Assembly (NCBI GenBank): GCA_013695905.1 | Contig: JACCZQ010000341.1 | Location: 1-8,619 of the forward strand | Source of the DNA: Chthoniobacterales bacterium | GTDB taxonomy: Bacteria; Verrucomicrobiota; Verrucomicrobiia; Chthoniobacterales; UBA10450 | Length of the DNA: 8,619 nt | Direction of reading: 5' to 3' | Shown: positions 1-6,826 of the stretch, in pieces | How the letters are laid out: each line of letters begins with the position of its first letter | Position numbering within the stretch: position 1 is the stretch's first letter | Program-made: the position numbers and the translations under genes | The notes under the pieces: generated by a model | Seen by the model: only the letters and a program-made list of their open reading frames with translations | Database searches by the model: none | What the model was told of the DNA's origin: nothing

Positions 1-1
1 G

Positions 2-184
2 CGTAGCATGATCGGCTTCGCCGGTCCGCGCGTGATCAAGGAAACGACCCATCAGGATTTGCCGAAAGGTTTCCAGACGGCGGAGTTTCTGCAGGAGCAC
101 GGGCTCATCGATCTGATCGTGCACCGGAAGAAGATGCGAGCGCAGATCGGGCAGCTGCTCGCCTACTTCTCCGGCACTTTGTGA
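2..184 (+). CDS. accD: Acetyl-CoA carboxylase carboxyltransferase subunit beta, 3' end (partial)
   Basis: These are the last 60 codons of a gene that begins outside the window, so only the C-terminus is visible. AccD is the beta half of the carboxyltransferase, which moves the carboxyl group from biotin carboxyl carrier protein to acetyl-CoA to make malonyl-CoA for fatty acid synthesis in the cytoplasm. The visible tail has the conserved AccD sequence [14 protein letters not shown], then [18 protein letters not shown] and the closing IVHRKKMR motif followed by a short helix, all in the family's normal order and spacing. The gene ends at TGA 182-184, which overlaps the GTG start of folC. The accD-folC pair is a widely conserved arrangement, as in E. 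coli, and supports both calls. The zinc-binding N-terminus is not in view and cannot be judged. Confidence 0.95.
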   Translation, partial: RSMIGFAGPRVIKETTHQDLPKGFQTAEFLQEHGLIDLIVHRKKMRAQIGQLLAYFSGTL

Positions 185-1407
185 GCCTGGGAGAGCTCCC
201 GGCGCCGCGACCTTCGGCCGCGTCCCAGGAGACGCTCGACTGGCTTTTCGGCACGCAGCTATTCGGCATCAAACTGGGGCTGGAAAGCATCCGGCGGCTT
301 TTCGATGCGCTCGAAGTGCCGGGTGCAGCACAGCGGATCATCCATGTCGCAGGCACGAATGGGAAAGGCTCGGTCTGCGCGATGATCGACTCGATCTGCC
401 GGGCGGCTGGTTACCGGACGGGGCTGTTCACGTCCCCCCATCTGGTTACGTATCGCGAGCGCATCCGGGTGAATGGGGAATTGATCAGCGCAGAGGCGGT
501 GACGGAGGGTTTGACGCTGATCCGAGAACTGGTGCGGGAGTGGGAGCCGCATCCCACGTTTTTCGAAATCACGACCGCGCTGGCGTTGTGGCATTTTAAA
601 CGTGCGGGTTGTGAGCTGGTGGTGCTGGAGACCGGGATGGGCGGACGGCTCGATGCCACGAACGCGGTGCGACCGGTCGTGTCCGTCCTAACGCCGATCG
701 GGCTCGACCATCAGAAGTGGCTCGGCCATACGCTGGTGGAGATCGCGCGGGAGAAGGCGGGAATCATCAAGCGCGGTGTGCCGGTGGTATCTGCTTCGCA
801 ACCGGCGGAAGCGGAGGCGGTGCTGCGTCAAGCGCGCGAGGATGTGCAATGGATCACCAGCAGTTACGACGGCGAGATCGGCTTGTGCGGCGCGCATCAG
901 CGCGCGAACGCTGCTCTCGCGGTGGCCGCCGTGCGCGCCGCGCACATCAACATACCGGAGCGGGCAATCACTGCTGGCCTAACGAGTGTGCAATGGCCGG
1001 CGAGATTCCAGCAGTGGAACGACCGCACCATTATCGACGGCGCGCACAACCCTGCCGGTGCCCGCGTCGCGGTCGAAACGTGGCGCCAGACATTTGGCAA
1101 TGAGCGCGCCACTTTGATTCTGGGCCTGATGCGCGACAAAGATGCCGCTGGAATGTGGCGAGAACTCTCCACCATCGCCGCGCGCGTGATCCTGCCGCAC
1201 TTCCGTGGCGAACGCGTCCTGCCGCCGGGCGAGCTGCACCTGCTCATTGACGCGGAGACAGAGATCGCCAGCGACATCGGGGCAGCCCTCCGGCGCGCCG
1301 AGGAGTACGCGGAGCGGGTGCTTATCGCCGGGTCACTTCACCTGGCGGGCGAAGCGCTGGTGCACTTGAGCGGCACTCCCGCCGCATTTGAGGAGTGCGC
1401 GCAGTAG
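181..1407 (+). CDS. folC: Dihydrofolate synthase / folylpolyglutamate synthase
   Basis: A Mur-ligase-type enzyme of 408 residues that adds glutamate to dihydropteroate and/or to folates using ATP, in the cytoplasm. In order it shows the N-terminal FolC signature ([18 protein letters not shown]), the ATP P-loop GTNGKGS at residues 58-64, TSPHL at 84-88, the [12 protein letters not shown] box at 150-161, and DH at 176-177. EKAGIIK at 191-197 follows; its lysine matches the one carbamylated in E. coli Fol[10 protein letters not shown] comes near 239-247, and DGAHNP at 286-291 opens the C-terminal glutamate ligase domain. The GTG start at 181 overlaps the accD stop by 4 bases (GTGA). I see no Shine-Dalgarno, so translation is probably coupled to accD. 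The segment between EKAGIIK and HQRANAA is about 30 residues shorter than in B. subtilis-type FolC as I recall it, which explains the slightly short total length. Whether it has both synthase activities cannot be told from sequence. Confidence 0.95.
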   Translation: MSLGELPAPRPSAASQETLDWLFGTQLFGIKLGLESIRRLFDALEVPGAAQRIIHVAGTNGKGSVCAMIDSICRAAGYRTGLFTSPHLVTYRERIRVNGELISAEAVTEGLTLIRELVREWEPHPTFFEITTALALWHFKRAGCELVVLETGMGGRLDATNAVRPVVSVLTPIGLDHQKWLGHTLVEIAREKAGIIKRGVPVVSASQPAEAEAVLRQAREDVQWITSSYDGEIGLCGAHQRANAALAVAAVRAAHINIPERAITAGLTSVQWPARFQQWNDRTIIDGAHNPAGARVAVETWRQTFGNERATLILGLMRDKDAAGMWRELSTIAARVILPHFRGERVLPPGELHLLIDAETEIASDIGAALRRAEEYAERVLIAGSLHLAGEALVHLSGTPAAFEECAQ

Positions 1408-1435
1408 CTGCCTGACGGAGCGCGGCCGCAGAGTT

Positions 1436-1566
1436 CCGGGGAGCGCGCGCTTGTAGCGTGCTGGTGATCGCATTCTGCGATCACGAACTTCCTGCAGCCC
1501 GCGCGCCACGGAAGCCTGTCTCGGCAGAATGCCTCAACCAGCACGGTAAAACCGTGCGCTCCCCGG
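1436..1566. repeat. 131-bp imperfect palindrome (MITE/REP-like element) between convergent genes
   Basis: The whole segment is an inverted repeat centred at base 1501. The outer 30 bases of each arm (1436-1465 against 1537-1566) match at 26 positions, starting with CCGGGGAGCGC and ending with GTGCTGGT next to the arm interior. Further in, GCATTCTGC at 1470-1478 pairs exactly with GCAGAATGC at 1524-1532. Weaker pairing continues toward the centre if one base is gapped. Local hairpins are nested in it: a 9-bp stem with loop TTC at 1464-1484, and a 7-bp stem with loop AAA at 1541-1557. It fills most of the gap between the folC and metG stop codons, so its RNA could help end transcription from both sides. 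No transposase is nearby and I could not identify a target duplication. A family of small non-autonomous repeats is the best reading; copy number is unknown. Confidence 0.75.
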
Positions 1567-1579
1567 ATCCGTGCGAGAG

Positions 1580-3127
1580 CTACCCGGCGGTTGCGGATTC
1601 AATCCGCGGGAACACCGGGACCGGTTTTCCCAACTGGTGCCCGTCCGGCAACATCCCCCACTCTGCTGCCGCGAAGCTCATCTCGCCCTGCCAATTCAGT
1701 TGCGCGAAGATCGCAAGCGCGGCATTCGGCAGCACCGGTGAGATCAGGATCGCAATGATGCGCAGCGACTCGGTCAATTCATACAGCACATGATCCAGCG
1801 TCGCCGCGCGCTCCGGATCTTTCGCCAGTTTCCACGGCGCCGTCATCTCGACATACGTGTTGCAGGCGGTGGCGAACTCCAGCACCGCGTTGAGCGCGGC
1901 GTGCACCTGGTAGCCGTCGAGCTGCTCCTGGTAAGCGGTGACCGCGGCGCTCGCCTGGCCGCGGAGCGGCCCTTCCGTCTCGCCTTTGCGCAGCATGCCG
2001 TCGCGATAACGATGCGACATGCTCAAGCTGCGGTTCAGCAGATTGCCTAACGAGTTCGCCAGCTCGGAATTGAATCGCTCGACCAGCCGCTGCTCGGAGA
2101 AATCAGCATCCTTCCCGGTGCTGATGTCGCTCATCAGGTAATAGCGGAGCGTCTCCGCGCCGTAGGTGTCGGCCAGCTGATCGGGATCGACGACATTGCC
2201 TAACGACTTGCTCATCTTGGCGCCGGAGATGTTCCACCAGCCGTGGACGAGCAGCCGCGGCATTTCGTGGTCGGAAAACCCAAGGGCGTGCAGCATGATC
2301 AGCCAGTAGATGCCGTGGGCCGGAATGAGGATGTCTTTGCCGATGACGATCGTCGCCGGCCACCAACGGTGAAACTCCGCGCTCCGCGCCGCCGGATCAT
2401 AGCCGCCGGGCGCGAAAGAGATGTAGTTCAGCAGCGCATCGAACCAGACATAGGTGACGAACTCCGGATCGAACGGGAACTCAATTCCCCAGGAGAGCCG
2501 CGATTTCGGTCGCGAAACGCAGAGATCGCCGCCGAGTTTCTCCACTGCGTTGCGCAATTCGCCGCGGCGGAACGCCGGCAGGACGAGATCCTCCTGCGCG
2601 TCGATGAGCGCGAGCAGCCAGTCGCGGTGCTCCGCCAGCCGGAAGTAGTAGTTCTCCTCCTCGCGGTATTCGACTTCGCCCCATTCCGGCCCGAATTCGC
2701 CGTCGTCGCCGCGTTCCTTGTCGGTGAGGAACTGCTCCTGGCGGACGCTGTAGTGGCCCCCTTGCTTCGCCTTGTAGAGCTTTCCTTCATCGAACAAACG
2801 CTGCAGCAGCTGCTGCACACATTGCTTGTGTCGCGGTTCGGTCGTGGCAGCCCAGCCATCATACTCGACGCCGAGTTTTTTCCAGAGCGCGACAAATTTC
2901 GCCGTGACCGCGGCGACGAACGCCTCCGGCCGCACCCCTTCTTTTTCGGCCGACTGCTGCACTTTTTGTCCGTGCTGGTCCACCCCGGTGAGGAAGAAAA
3001 CTTCCTCGCCCTTCAACCGCCGGGAGCGGGCGATGACATCTGCCAGCACCTTCTCGTAGGCGTGCCCGAGATGCGGCGCGCCGTTCGTGTAATCGATAGC
3101 CGTGGTGAGGTAGAAGCGGGGCGGCAT
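1580..3127 (-). CDS. metG: Methionyl-tRNA synthetase, short form without zinc cysteines
   Basis: A class I aminoacyl-tRNA synthetase of 515 residues that charges tRNA-Met with methionine using ATP. The Rossmann catalytic core opens with FYLTTAIDYTNGAPHLGHA; its HLGH, at residues 19-22, is the HIGH motif. GVDQHGQKV follows at 48-56, VWFDALLNY at 227-235 and KMSKS at 304-308. After that comes the alpha-helical anticodon domain with the family's ELANSLGNLLNR and the late APWKLAK segment. The connective-peptide insert (about 112-160, HYSVRQEQFLTDKERG) has no cysteines where zinc-type MetRS carry CxxC pairs. The protein ends without the C-terminal EMAP-like tRNA-binding domain of the 670-residue E. 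coli enzyme. The frame stays open upstream to an ATG at 3283, but family alignment begins at MPPRFYLTT, so I chose 3127. ATG at 3217 is an alternative. No clear Shine-Dalgarno precedes any of them. It stands alone, convergent with folC. Confidence 0.94.
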   Translation of the reverse strand: MPPRFYLTTAIDYTNGAPHLGHAYEKVLADVIARSRRLKGEEVFFLTGVDQHGQKVQQSAEKEGVRPEAFVAAVTAKFVALWKKLGVEYDGWAATTEPRHKQCVQQLLQRLFDEGKLYKAKQGGHYSVRQEQFLTDKERGDDGEFGPEWGEVEYREEENYYFRLAEHRDWLLALIDAQEDLVLPAFRRGELRNAVEKLGGDLCVSRPKSRLSWGIEFPFDPEFVTYVWFDALLNYISFAPGGYDPAARSAEFHRWWPATIVIGKDILIPAHGIYWLIMLHALGFSDHEMPRLLVHGWWNISGAKMSKSLGNVVDPDQLADTYGAETLRYYLMSDISTGKDADFSEQRLVERFNSELANSLGNLLNRSLSMSHRYRDGMLRKGETEGPLRGQASAAVTAYQEQLDGYQVHAALNAVLEFATACNTYVEMTAPWKLAKDPERAATLDHVLYELTESLRIIAILISPVLPNAALAIFAQLNWQGEMSFAAAEWGMLPDGHQLGKPVPVFPRIESATAG

Positions 3128-3319
3128 GGGAGAAGAGGTTGGCGGAAGCTGCCCCGATGCGCAAACCGGGTGCGACGCGCGGCGCCCTGTAAAATTAGGC
3201 AGGTTTTCAGTCGCCATACAGGTCCGATGCGTGGCGCGCGGACGAAACGTTTCCCAATGGTTGCGCTGCGCCCAAAATTTCAACCCAGTTCCACCGGCTG
3301 GAGGTAAGCACCGCGAACC
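3128..3319. promoter_or_regulatory. Divergent intergenic region, presumed promoters for metG and the wHTH/DUF5985 operon
   Basis: This 192-base gap separates two outward-facing transcription units, so it must contain or adjoin both promoters. It is locally AT-richer around 3188-3210 (GTAAAATTAGGCAGGTTTTC) and 3271-3282 (CAAAATTTCAAC). Read on the minus strand, TAATTT near 3192-3197 could be a -10 box for metG, but no good -35 stands 17 bases away. No ORF in it has recognisable coding character. Specific promoter elements cannot be assigned with confidence. Confidence 0.35.
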
Positions 3320-3703
3320 ATGGCGAGTGAGTCACTCCCTCCGGCCGTCGCGGCGCTCATCAGCCGCTACATCCGCTCCGTGGAGCAGCTGGAGGTGCTG
3401 CTTTTACTGCATGGCCAGCCAGAGCGGTTCTGGACGGCCGACGAAGTTTATGATGTGATCCGGAGCAGTCGATCGTCCGTAATGCAGCGCCTCGAAAATT
3501 TCACGGCCGAGGAGTTCCTCGAGACCGAGCCGGGGCCGCCCCGCCGCTTCCGCTATGCGCCAAAAGCGGGCGAACTCCGCTCCGCGGTGGACGAAACGGC
3601 GACCGTTTATCAGACTTGGCGCATCCGCGTCATCGAGGCCATCTTCGCGCCCGCGGATCCGGTGCAGAGTTTCGCCGACGCCTTCAAATTCCGTAAAACC
3701 TGA
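3320..3703 (+). CDS. Small winged-helix-like protein, first gene of DUF5985 operon
   Basis: A soluble protein of 127 residues that I do not recognise as a named family. Its layout reads as a winged helix-turn-helix: a helix at about 20-31 (VEQLEVLLLLHG), a second at 38-48 (TADEVYDVI), a probable recognition helix at 49-60 (SRSSVMQRLENF), and a wing with two strands at about 64-81 around a PGPPRR turn. A C-terminal helical tail (about 87-127) ends in ADAFKFRKT and may dimerise or contact a partner. There is no signal peptide or membrane segment. A GGAGG at 3300-3304 lies 15 bases before the ATG, rather far for a ribosome site. The stop is one base from the next start, so the three genes are almost certainly co-transcribed. 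It may regulate the operon or be a cytosolic partner of the two membrane proteins; that part is inference. Confidence 0.8.
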   Translation: MASESLPPAVAALISRYIRSVEQLEVLLLLHGQPERFWTADEVYDVIRSSRSSVMQRLENFTAEEFLETEPGPPRRFRYAPKAGELRSAVDETATVYQTWRIRVIEAIFAPADPVQSFADAFKFRKT

Positions 3704-3704
3704 C

Positions 3705-3965
3705 ATGGCCTTCACCGTTTATCTGCTCTGCGCCTTCGCCAGTCTCGTCTGTGCGGTGCTGCTCCTGCGCGGCTATCGCGCCACCGGGATGCGCCTGCTC
3801 TTCTGGGGCGCGCTCTGTTTCTCTATCTTCGTGGCGACAAACTCGCTGCTCTTCGTGGATCTCGTTGTCTTTCCTCAACTCGACCTCGCGCCGTACCGGC
3901 ACGGCTTTACGCTCGTGGCGCTCTCGTTGCTGCTCTACGGGTTGATTTTCGAAACCCAAAGCTGA
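3705..3965 (+). CDS. Small membrane protein, DUF5985-like (first of pair)
   Basis: An 86-residue hydrophobic protein with three likely transmembrane helices at about 3-21, 31-54 and 66-82. The loops are short and carry charges (RGYRATGMR between helices 1 and 2, PQLDLAPYR between 2 and 3). The pattern YLLCAFASLVCAVLLLRGYR, then FVDLVVFPQLDL and a closing LLLYGLIFE resembles the DUF5985 family, small inner-membrane proteins of unknown role. I make this assignment from memory of the family. The ATG is one base after the stop of the wHTH gene, and the next gene starts six bases after this stop. A complex with the following, similarly built protein is plausible but not shown. No catalytic motif or metal-binding cluster is visible. 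Confidence 0.85.
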   Translation: MAFTVYLLCAFASLVCAVLLLRGYRATGMRLLFWGALCFSIFVATNSLLFVDLVVFPQLDLAPYRHGFTLVALSLLLYGLIFETQS

Positions 3966-3971
3966 TCCACC

Positions 3972-4229
3972 ATGCTTCGACCATTTCTCTTCGGCGCGAT
4001 CAGCATGGGCTGTCTGACCATCGCACTCTTCTTCTTCCGCTTCTGGCGGCAGACGCGCGACCGCTTCTTCCTCGGATTCGGCGCGGCATTCCTGCTCCTG
4101 ATGGTGGAACGATTCATCATGGTGACGATCGATGCGACGCATGAGTTTGCGCCGTTCGTTTACGTGGTGCGGTTGCTGGCGTTTCTCCTGATCATCGCGG
4201 CGATCGTGGATAAGAATCGGAAGGGGTGA
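3972..4229 (+). CDS. Small membrane protein, DUF5985-like (second of pair)
   Basis: An 85-residue protein with three predicted membrane helices at about 5-24, 33-52 and 62-79. A basic cytoplasmic-type loop FRFWRQTRDR sits between helices 1 and 2, and the tail is DKNRKG. The sequence FLFGAISMGCLTIALFFFRF and the ending RLLAFLLIIAAIVDKNR are typical, as I recall, of the second member of DUF5985 pairs. Its plan (helix, basic loop, helix, short polar loop, helix) mirrors the preceding gene although the sequences are clearly different, so the two are either distant paralogues or a fixed hetero-pair. E46 and R47 lie inside the second hydrophobic segment (LLLMVERFIMV), unusual for a passive anchor and possibly functional. 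It is the last gene of the operon; a GC hairpin follows ten bases after the stop. Confidence 0.85.
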   Translation: MLRPFLFGAISMGCLTIALFFFRFWRQTRDRFFLGFGAAFLLLMVERFIMVTIDATHEFAPFVYVVRLLAFLLIIAAIVDKNRKG

Positions 4230-4239
4230 CGGGGGCGGT

Positions 4240-4255
4240 TCCCCGCAGGCGGGGA
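4240..4255 (+). terminator. GC hairpin after the DUF5985 operon (weak terminator candidate)
   Basis: TCCCCG at 4240-4245 pairs with CGGGGA at 4250-4255 around a CAGG loop, ten bases after the operon's last stop. There is no following T tract, so it is not a textbook intrinsic terminator. It may be a pause or RNA-stabilising hairpin. Confidence 0.35.
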
Positions 4256-4342
4256 CGGTATCTGCGGCAGGCCATTTAAAACGCTCAGCGCGTCACAATT
4301 ACTCTCGTTCAAAAGGTGTCGGTCCATAGGCGCGCGGGAGAC

Positions 4343-4374
4343 CTCACGCACGTTTGAACCTGTGTGAGCGTGAG
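4343..4374. repeat. Short inverted repeat upstream of the permease
   Basis: CTCACGC at 4343-4349 is exactly repeated inverted as GCGTGAG at 4368-4374, with 18 bases between. If the permease starts at 4400, this lies just ahead of its ribosome site and could be an operator or a 5' leader hairpin. A 7-bp match in GC-rich DNA can arise by chance. Confidence 0.3.
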
Positions 4375-4384
4375 CATTACGAAC

Positions 4385-4390
4385 GAGGGA
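4385..4390 (+). promoter_or_regulatory. Shine-Dalgarno (GAGGGA) that selects the permease start
   Basis: GAGGGA lies nine bases before ATG 4400. The alternative upstream GTG at 4364 has no purine-rich site at a suitable distance, so this motif is the main reason for choosing 4400. Confidence 0.55.
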
Positions 4391-4399
4391 ACGGGACCC

Positions 4400-5812
4400 A
4401 TGTCGCTCGCGCACCGCGCGGCTTCGTCGCCGGATTCGCCCGCGGCCGAGCCGAGGAAGGCGCTCTCCACTTTGGACGGGATCGCGATCACGGTCGGGAT
4501 GGTGCTCGGCGCGGGCATCTTCAAATTTCCGTCGCTCGTGGCGCAGAACGTCAACAGCCCCACGTCCGTGATGCTGGTGTGGCTGGCCGGCGGTGTCATC
4601 GCGCTGATCGGCGCGCTCTGCTACGCGGAGCTGACGACCACCTACCCGAGCGCGGGTGGCGATTACCATTTCATCCGGCGCGCCTACGGGAACAGTCCGT
4701 CGTTTCTCTTCGCGTGGGCGCGGATCACGGTCATCCAAACCGGCACGGTCGCGCTCAGCGCTTTCATCCTCGGCGACTACTTGTCGGAGGTGGTGCGGCT
4801 CGGGCCGTATTCGTCGGCAATTTACGCGCTCTCGGCCGTGGCAGCATTGACCGGTGTGAATCTGCTCGGCATTCGCCAGGGCAAGACAACTCAGAATCTG
4901 CTCACCGCAGGTTTGGTCCTCGGGCTGATGCTGGTGTCGATCGCGGGGCTCGTAATCGCAGCCCCGGCTCCGGCGGCGGCCGCACCGGCGGCGGCAAATG
5001 GCGGCGGCTTCAGCTGGGCGCCGATCGGGCTGGCGATGATCTTCGTCCTCTACACCTATGGCGGGTGGAACGAAGCCGCTTACATCTCGGCGGAAGTGCG
5101 GGATTCCGGAGAGAAACGCCGCAGCATGGTGCGGGTGCTCGTGCTCGCGATCGCGATCATTACCGCCATTTACCTCGCGGCAAACTTCGCCTTCCTTCGC
5201 GGACTTGGCATGAGCGGAATGGCAGAATCACGGGCGGTGGCCGCCGATCTCATGCGCAACACCCTCGGCAATCCCGGGGCGATCTTCATCAGCATCCTCA
5301 TCTCGCTCGCAGCGCTCAGCACGATGAACGCCACCATCATCACGGGCGCCCGCTCCGCTTACGCGTGGGGCCGCGATTTTCCGTTGCTCTCCTTCCTCGG
5401 CCGCTGGCGGGACGACTCCGGCACTCCCGCAAACGCCCTGCTCGTCCAGGGCGCAATCGCATTCTTGCTGGTGGCGTTCGGCGCCCTCGGCACCCAGGCC
5501 CGCACCGGCTTCGAGACAATGGTGGAATACACCGCGCCAGTGTTCTGGTTTTTCTTCCTCCTCGTCGGCATCTCCGTCTTCGTCCTGCGTCGTAAAGATC
5601 CGGAAAGACCACGCCCGTTCCGTGTGCCGCTGTATCCCATCACGCCCATCCTGTTCTGCCTTGTCTGCGCCTACATGCTGCGGTCGAGTCTCGCTTATAC
5701 CGGCAAAGGCGCCCTGGCTGGCGTCGCTGTTCTTCTCGCCGGTGTCCCTATTCTTCTCCTCGCCCGCCGTGGGCGTCTCGTTAGTTTGAAGCAAACCACC
5801 ACCGAAATATGA
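4400..5812 (+). CDS. APC-superfamily amino acid permease
   Basis: An inner-membrane transporter of 470 residues, likely an amino acid uniporter, symporter or exchanger of the APC/LAT type; substrate unknown. After a polar N-tail the first membrane helix carries the unwound substrate motif GAGIF at residues 37-41. The family hallmark YAELTTTYPSAGGDYHF follows at 75-91, and YTYGGWNEAAYISAEV at about 218-233 matches the helix 6 binding site and its exit. I count about 12 hydrophobic segments, as expected. The C-terminal part has the usual RRKDPERPRPFRVPLYP stretch before the last two helices. An Ala/Pro/Gly-rich loop at about 187-203 lies between two helices and looks like low-complexity insertion. 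A GTG at 4364 would add 12 residues, but the Shine-Dalgarno favours ATG 4400. Its stop overlaps the start of the methyltransferase by ATGA, so the two are probably one operon. Confidence 0.93.
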   Translation: MSLAHRAASSPDSPAAEPRKALSTLDGIAITVGMVLGAGIFKFPSLVAQNVNSPTSVMLVWLAGGVIALIGALCYAELTTTYPSAGGDYHFIRRAYGNSPSFLFAWARITVIQTGTVALSAFILGDYLSEVVRLGPYSSAIYALSAVAALTGVNLLGIRQGKTTQNLLTAGLVLGLMLVSIAGLVIAAPAPAAAAPAAANGGGFSWAPIGLAMIFVLYTYGGWNEAAYISAEVRDSGEKRRSMVRVLVLAIAIITAIYLAANFAFLRGLGMSGMAESRAVAADLMRNTLGNPGAIFISILISLAALSTMNATIITGARSAYAWGRDFPLLSFLGRWRDDSGTPANALLVQGAIAFLLVAFGALGTQARTGFETMVEYTAPVFWFFFLLVGISVFVLRRKDPERPRPFRVPLYPITPILFCLVCAYMLRSSLAYTGKGALAGVAVLLAGVPILLLARRGRLVSLKQTTTEI

Positions 5813-6774
5813 AATACCCAGTCAGTCTCCTCCTCTGCGGCTTCCTCGCCGTCGCCTCCGTCCGCGCCGAAACACTCGGCGTGGTCGAAGTCGATGAGCC
5901 AGCCGTAAAACTGAATCTCGACACCTCCTCGATAGCTGGCGATCTCCGGCTGGCGCAGGTCACAGCGGAAGAAGAGGCCGCAGAAAAGGTCCAGCCGGAT
6001 ATCCATTATGTGCCGACGCCGCAGGAGCTGGTGAACGCGATGCTGCAGATGGCAGCCGTGACCAAGGACGACCTGCTCTATGATCTCGGCTCCGGCGACG
6101 GTCGTCTGGTCATTACCGCGGCGCAGAAGTATGGCGCCCGCGGGATTGGCATCGACATCGATCCGCAGCGGATCGCGGAAGCAAAGGAAAACGCCGCCGA
6201 GGCGAAGGTGGAAGACAAGGTCGAGTTCCGGCGCGCGGACTTGTTTACGAGCGACTTCAGCGATGCCAACGTCATCACTCTTTATCTGCTGGATACCTTG
6301 AACCGGAAGCTGCGGCCGCAACTTTTCCAGCAGGTGCAACCGGGGACACGCATCGTCTCGCATGCTTTCCGGATGGGCGATTGGGATCCGGACGCTGAGC
6401 GGACGCTGAAGATCAAAGGTTCGGAATACAATGCCTACTACTGGGTCATCCCGGCGAACATGAGCGGTCGCTGGAAGGTCAGCGGCGGCGAAGGTGGAGC
6501 GGGCATTCCCGAGACGGTGACCGTGGAGCAAACCTTTCAGAAGATCACCGTCCGCAGCGGCGCAGGTGAAGACGGCGAGGTGATCGGGGACGGAACCGTG
6601 AACGGTAAGAGTTTCACGCTGACGATGAAAAAGGAAGGCAAAGGCAAGGGCGGCGTCTTTAAAGGCAAGATCGATGACAACTCGATCGAGGCTTCGGGTA
6701 AAGGCGGCGCGTGGAAAGCCGAACGCGAAGCCGGCACGGAGAAGCCGCTGGATCCTGCGACGGACTCTGATTAG
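5809..6774 (+). CDS. Exported class I SAM-dependent methyltransferase-like protein with extra C-terminal domain
   Basis: A protein of 321 residues in three parts. Residues 1-20 form a clear signal peptide (MKYPVSLLLCGFLAVASVRA, cut expected after VRA). Residues about 62-215 are a class I methyltransferase fold: motif I DLGSGDGR at 92-99, the acidic strand end GIDIDP at 114-119, a third acidic site near RRADLF at 141-146, and conserved TLYLLDTLNRKLRP and PGTRIVSH stretches. Residues about 216-307 are a beta-rich, lysine- and glycine-rich domain that I do not recognise (WKVSGG, VTVEQTFQKITV, GTVNGKSFTL). The fold resembles methyltransferases common in Verrucomicrobiota and Acidobacteria whose targets are not known to me. 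SAM is not known to be present in the periplasm, so export is odd. The protein may work without SAM, bind another ligand, or methylate only where SAM is supplied. It starts within the permease stop codon (ATGA), without a Shine-Dalgarno. Confidence 0.88.
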   Translation: MKYPVSLLLCGFLAVASVRAETLGVVEVDEPAVKLNLDTSSIAGDLRLAQVTAEEEAAEKVQPDIHYVPTPQELVNAMLQMAAVTKDDLLYDLGSGDGRLVITAAQKYGARGIGIDIDPQRIAEAKENAAEAKVEDKVEFRRADLFTSDFSDANVITLYLLDTLNRKLRPQLFQQVQPGTRIVSHAFRMGDWDPDAERTLKIKGSEYNAYYWVIPANMSGRWKVSGGEGGAGIPETVTVEQTFQKITVRSGAGEDGEVIGDGTVNGKSFTLTMKKEGKGKGGVFKGKIDDNSIEASGKGGAWKAEREAGTEKPLDPATDSD

Positions 6775-6775
6775 C

Positions 6776-6799
6776 GCCTGGCGGAAGGCCTGGCGGAAG
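6776..6799. repeat. Perfect tandem duplication of a 12-base unit
   Basis: GCCTGGCGGAAG occurs twice head to tail (6776-6787 and 6788-6799), beginning just after the methyltransferase stop. It makes up nearly half of the short gap before the hydrolase gene. It looks like a slippage duplication with no obvious function. Confidence 0.8.
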
Positions 6800-6826
6800 C
6801 ATGGGGGTTCCCCGACAGTTCCGATC

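Noticed and set aside
1338..1793. Open frames on both strands starting MLV.AFC in the folC-metG gap
   Set aside because: Their mutual likeness is the result of the palindrome, and each runs into a real gene in the wrong frame or on the wrong strand.
3128..3283. 52-residue N-terminal extension of MetG from ATG 3283
   Set aside because: The extension has no MetRS likeness; the catalytic fold begins right at MPPRFYLTT.
2243..3307. 354-residue open frame on the plus strand opposite metG
   Set aside because: It is fully antisense to a convincing metG, its translation is rich in Arg, Glu and Val with no domain, and high-GC DNA commonly leaves the opposite frame open.
4354..5595. 413-residue plus-strand frame overlapping the permease
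   Set aside because: The translation is arginine/histidine/glycine-rich with no fold, while the overlapping permease frame has all family motifs.
6674..6826. 51-residue N-terminal extension of the MBL hydrolase
   Set aside because: It overlaps the methyltransferase, is arginine-rich, and the family starts at MKLTPYGHSCF.
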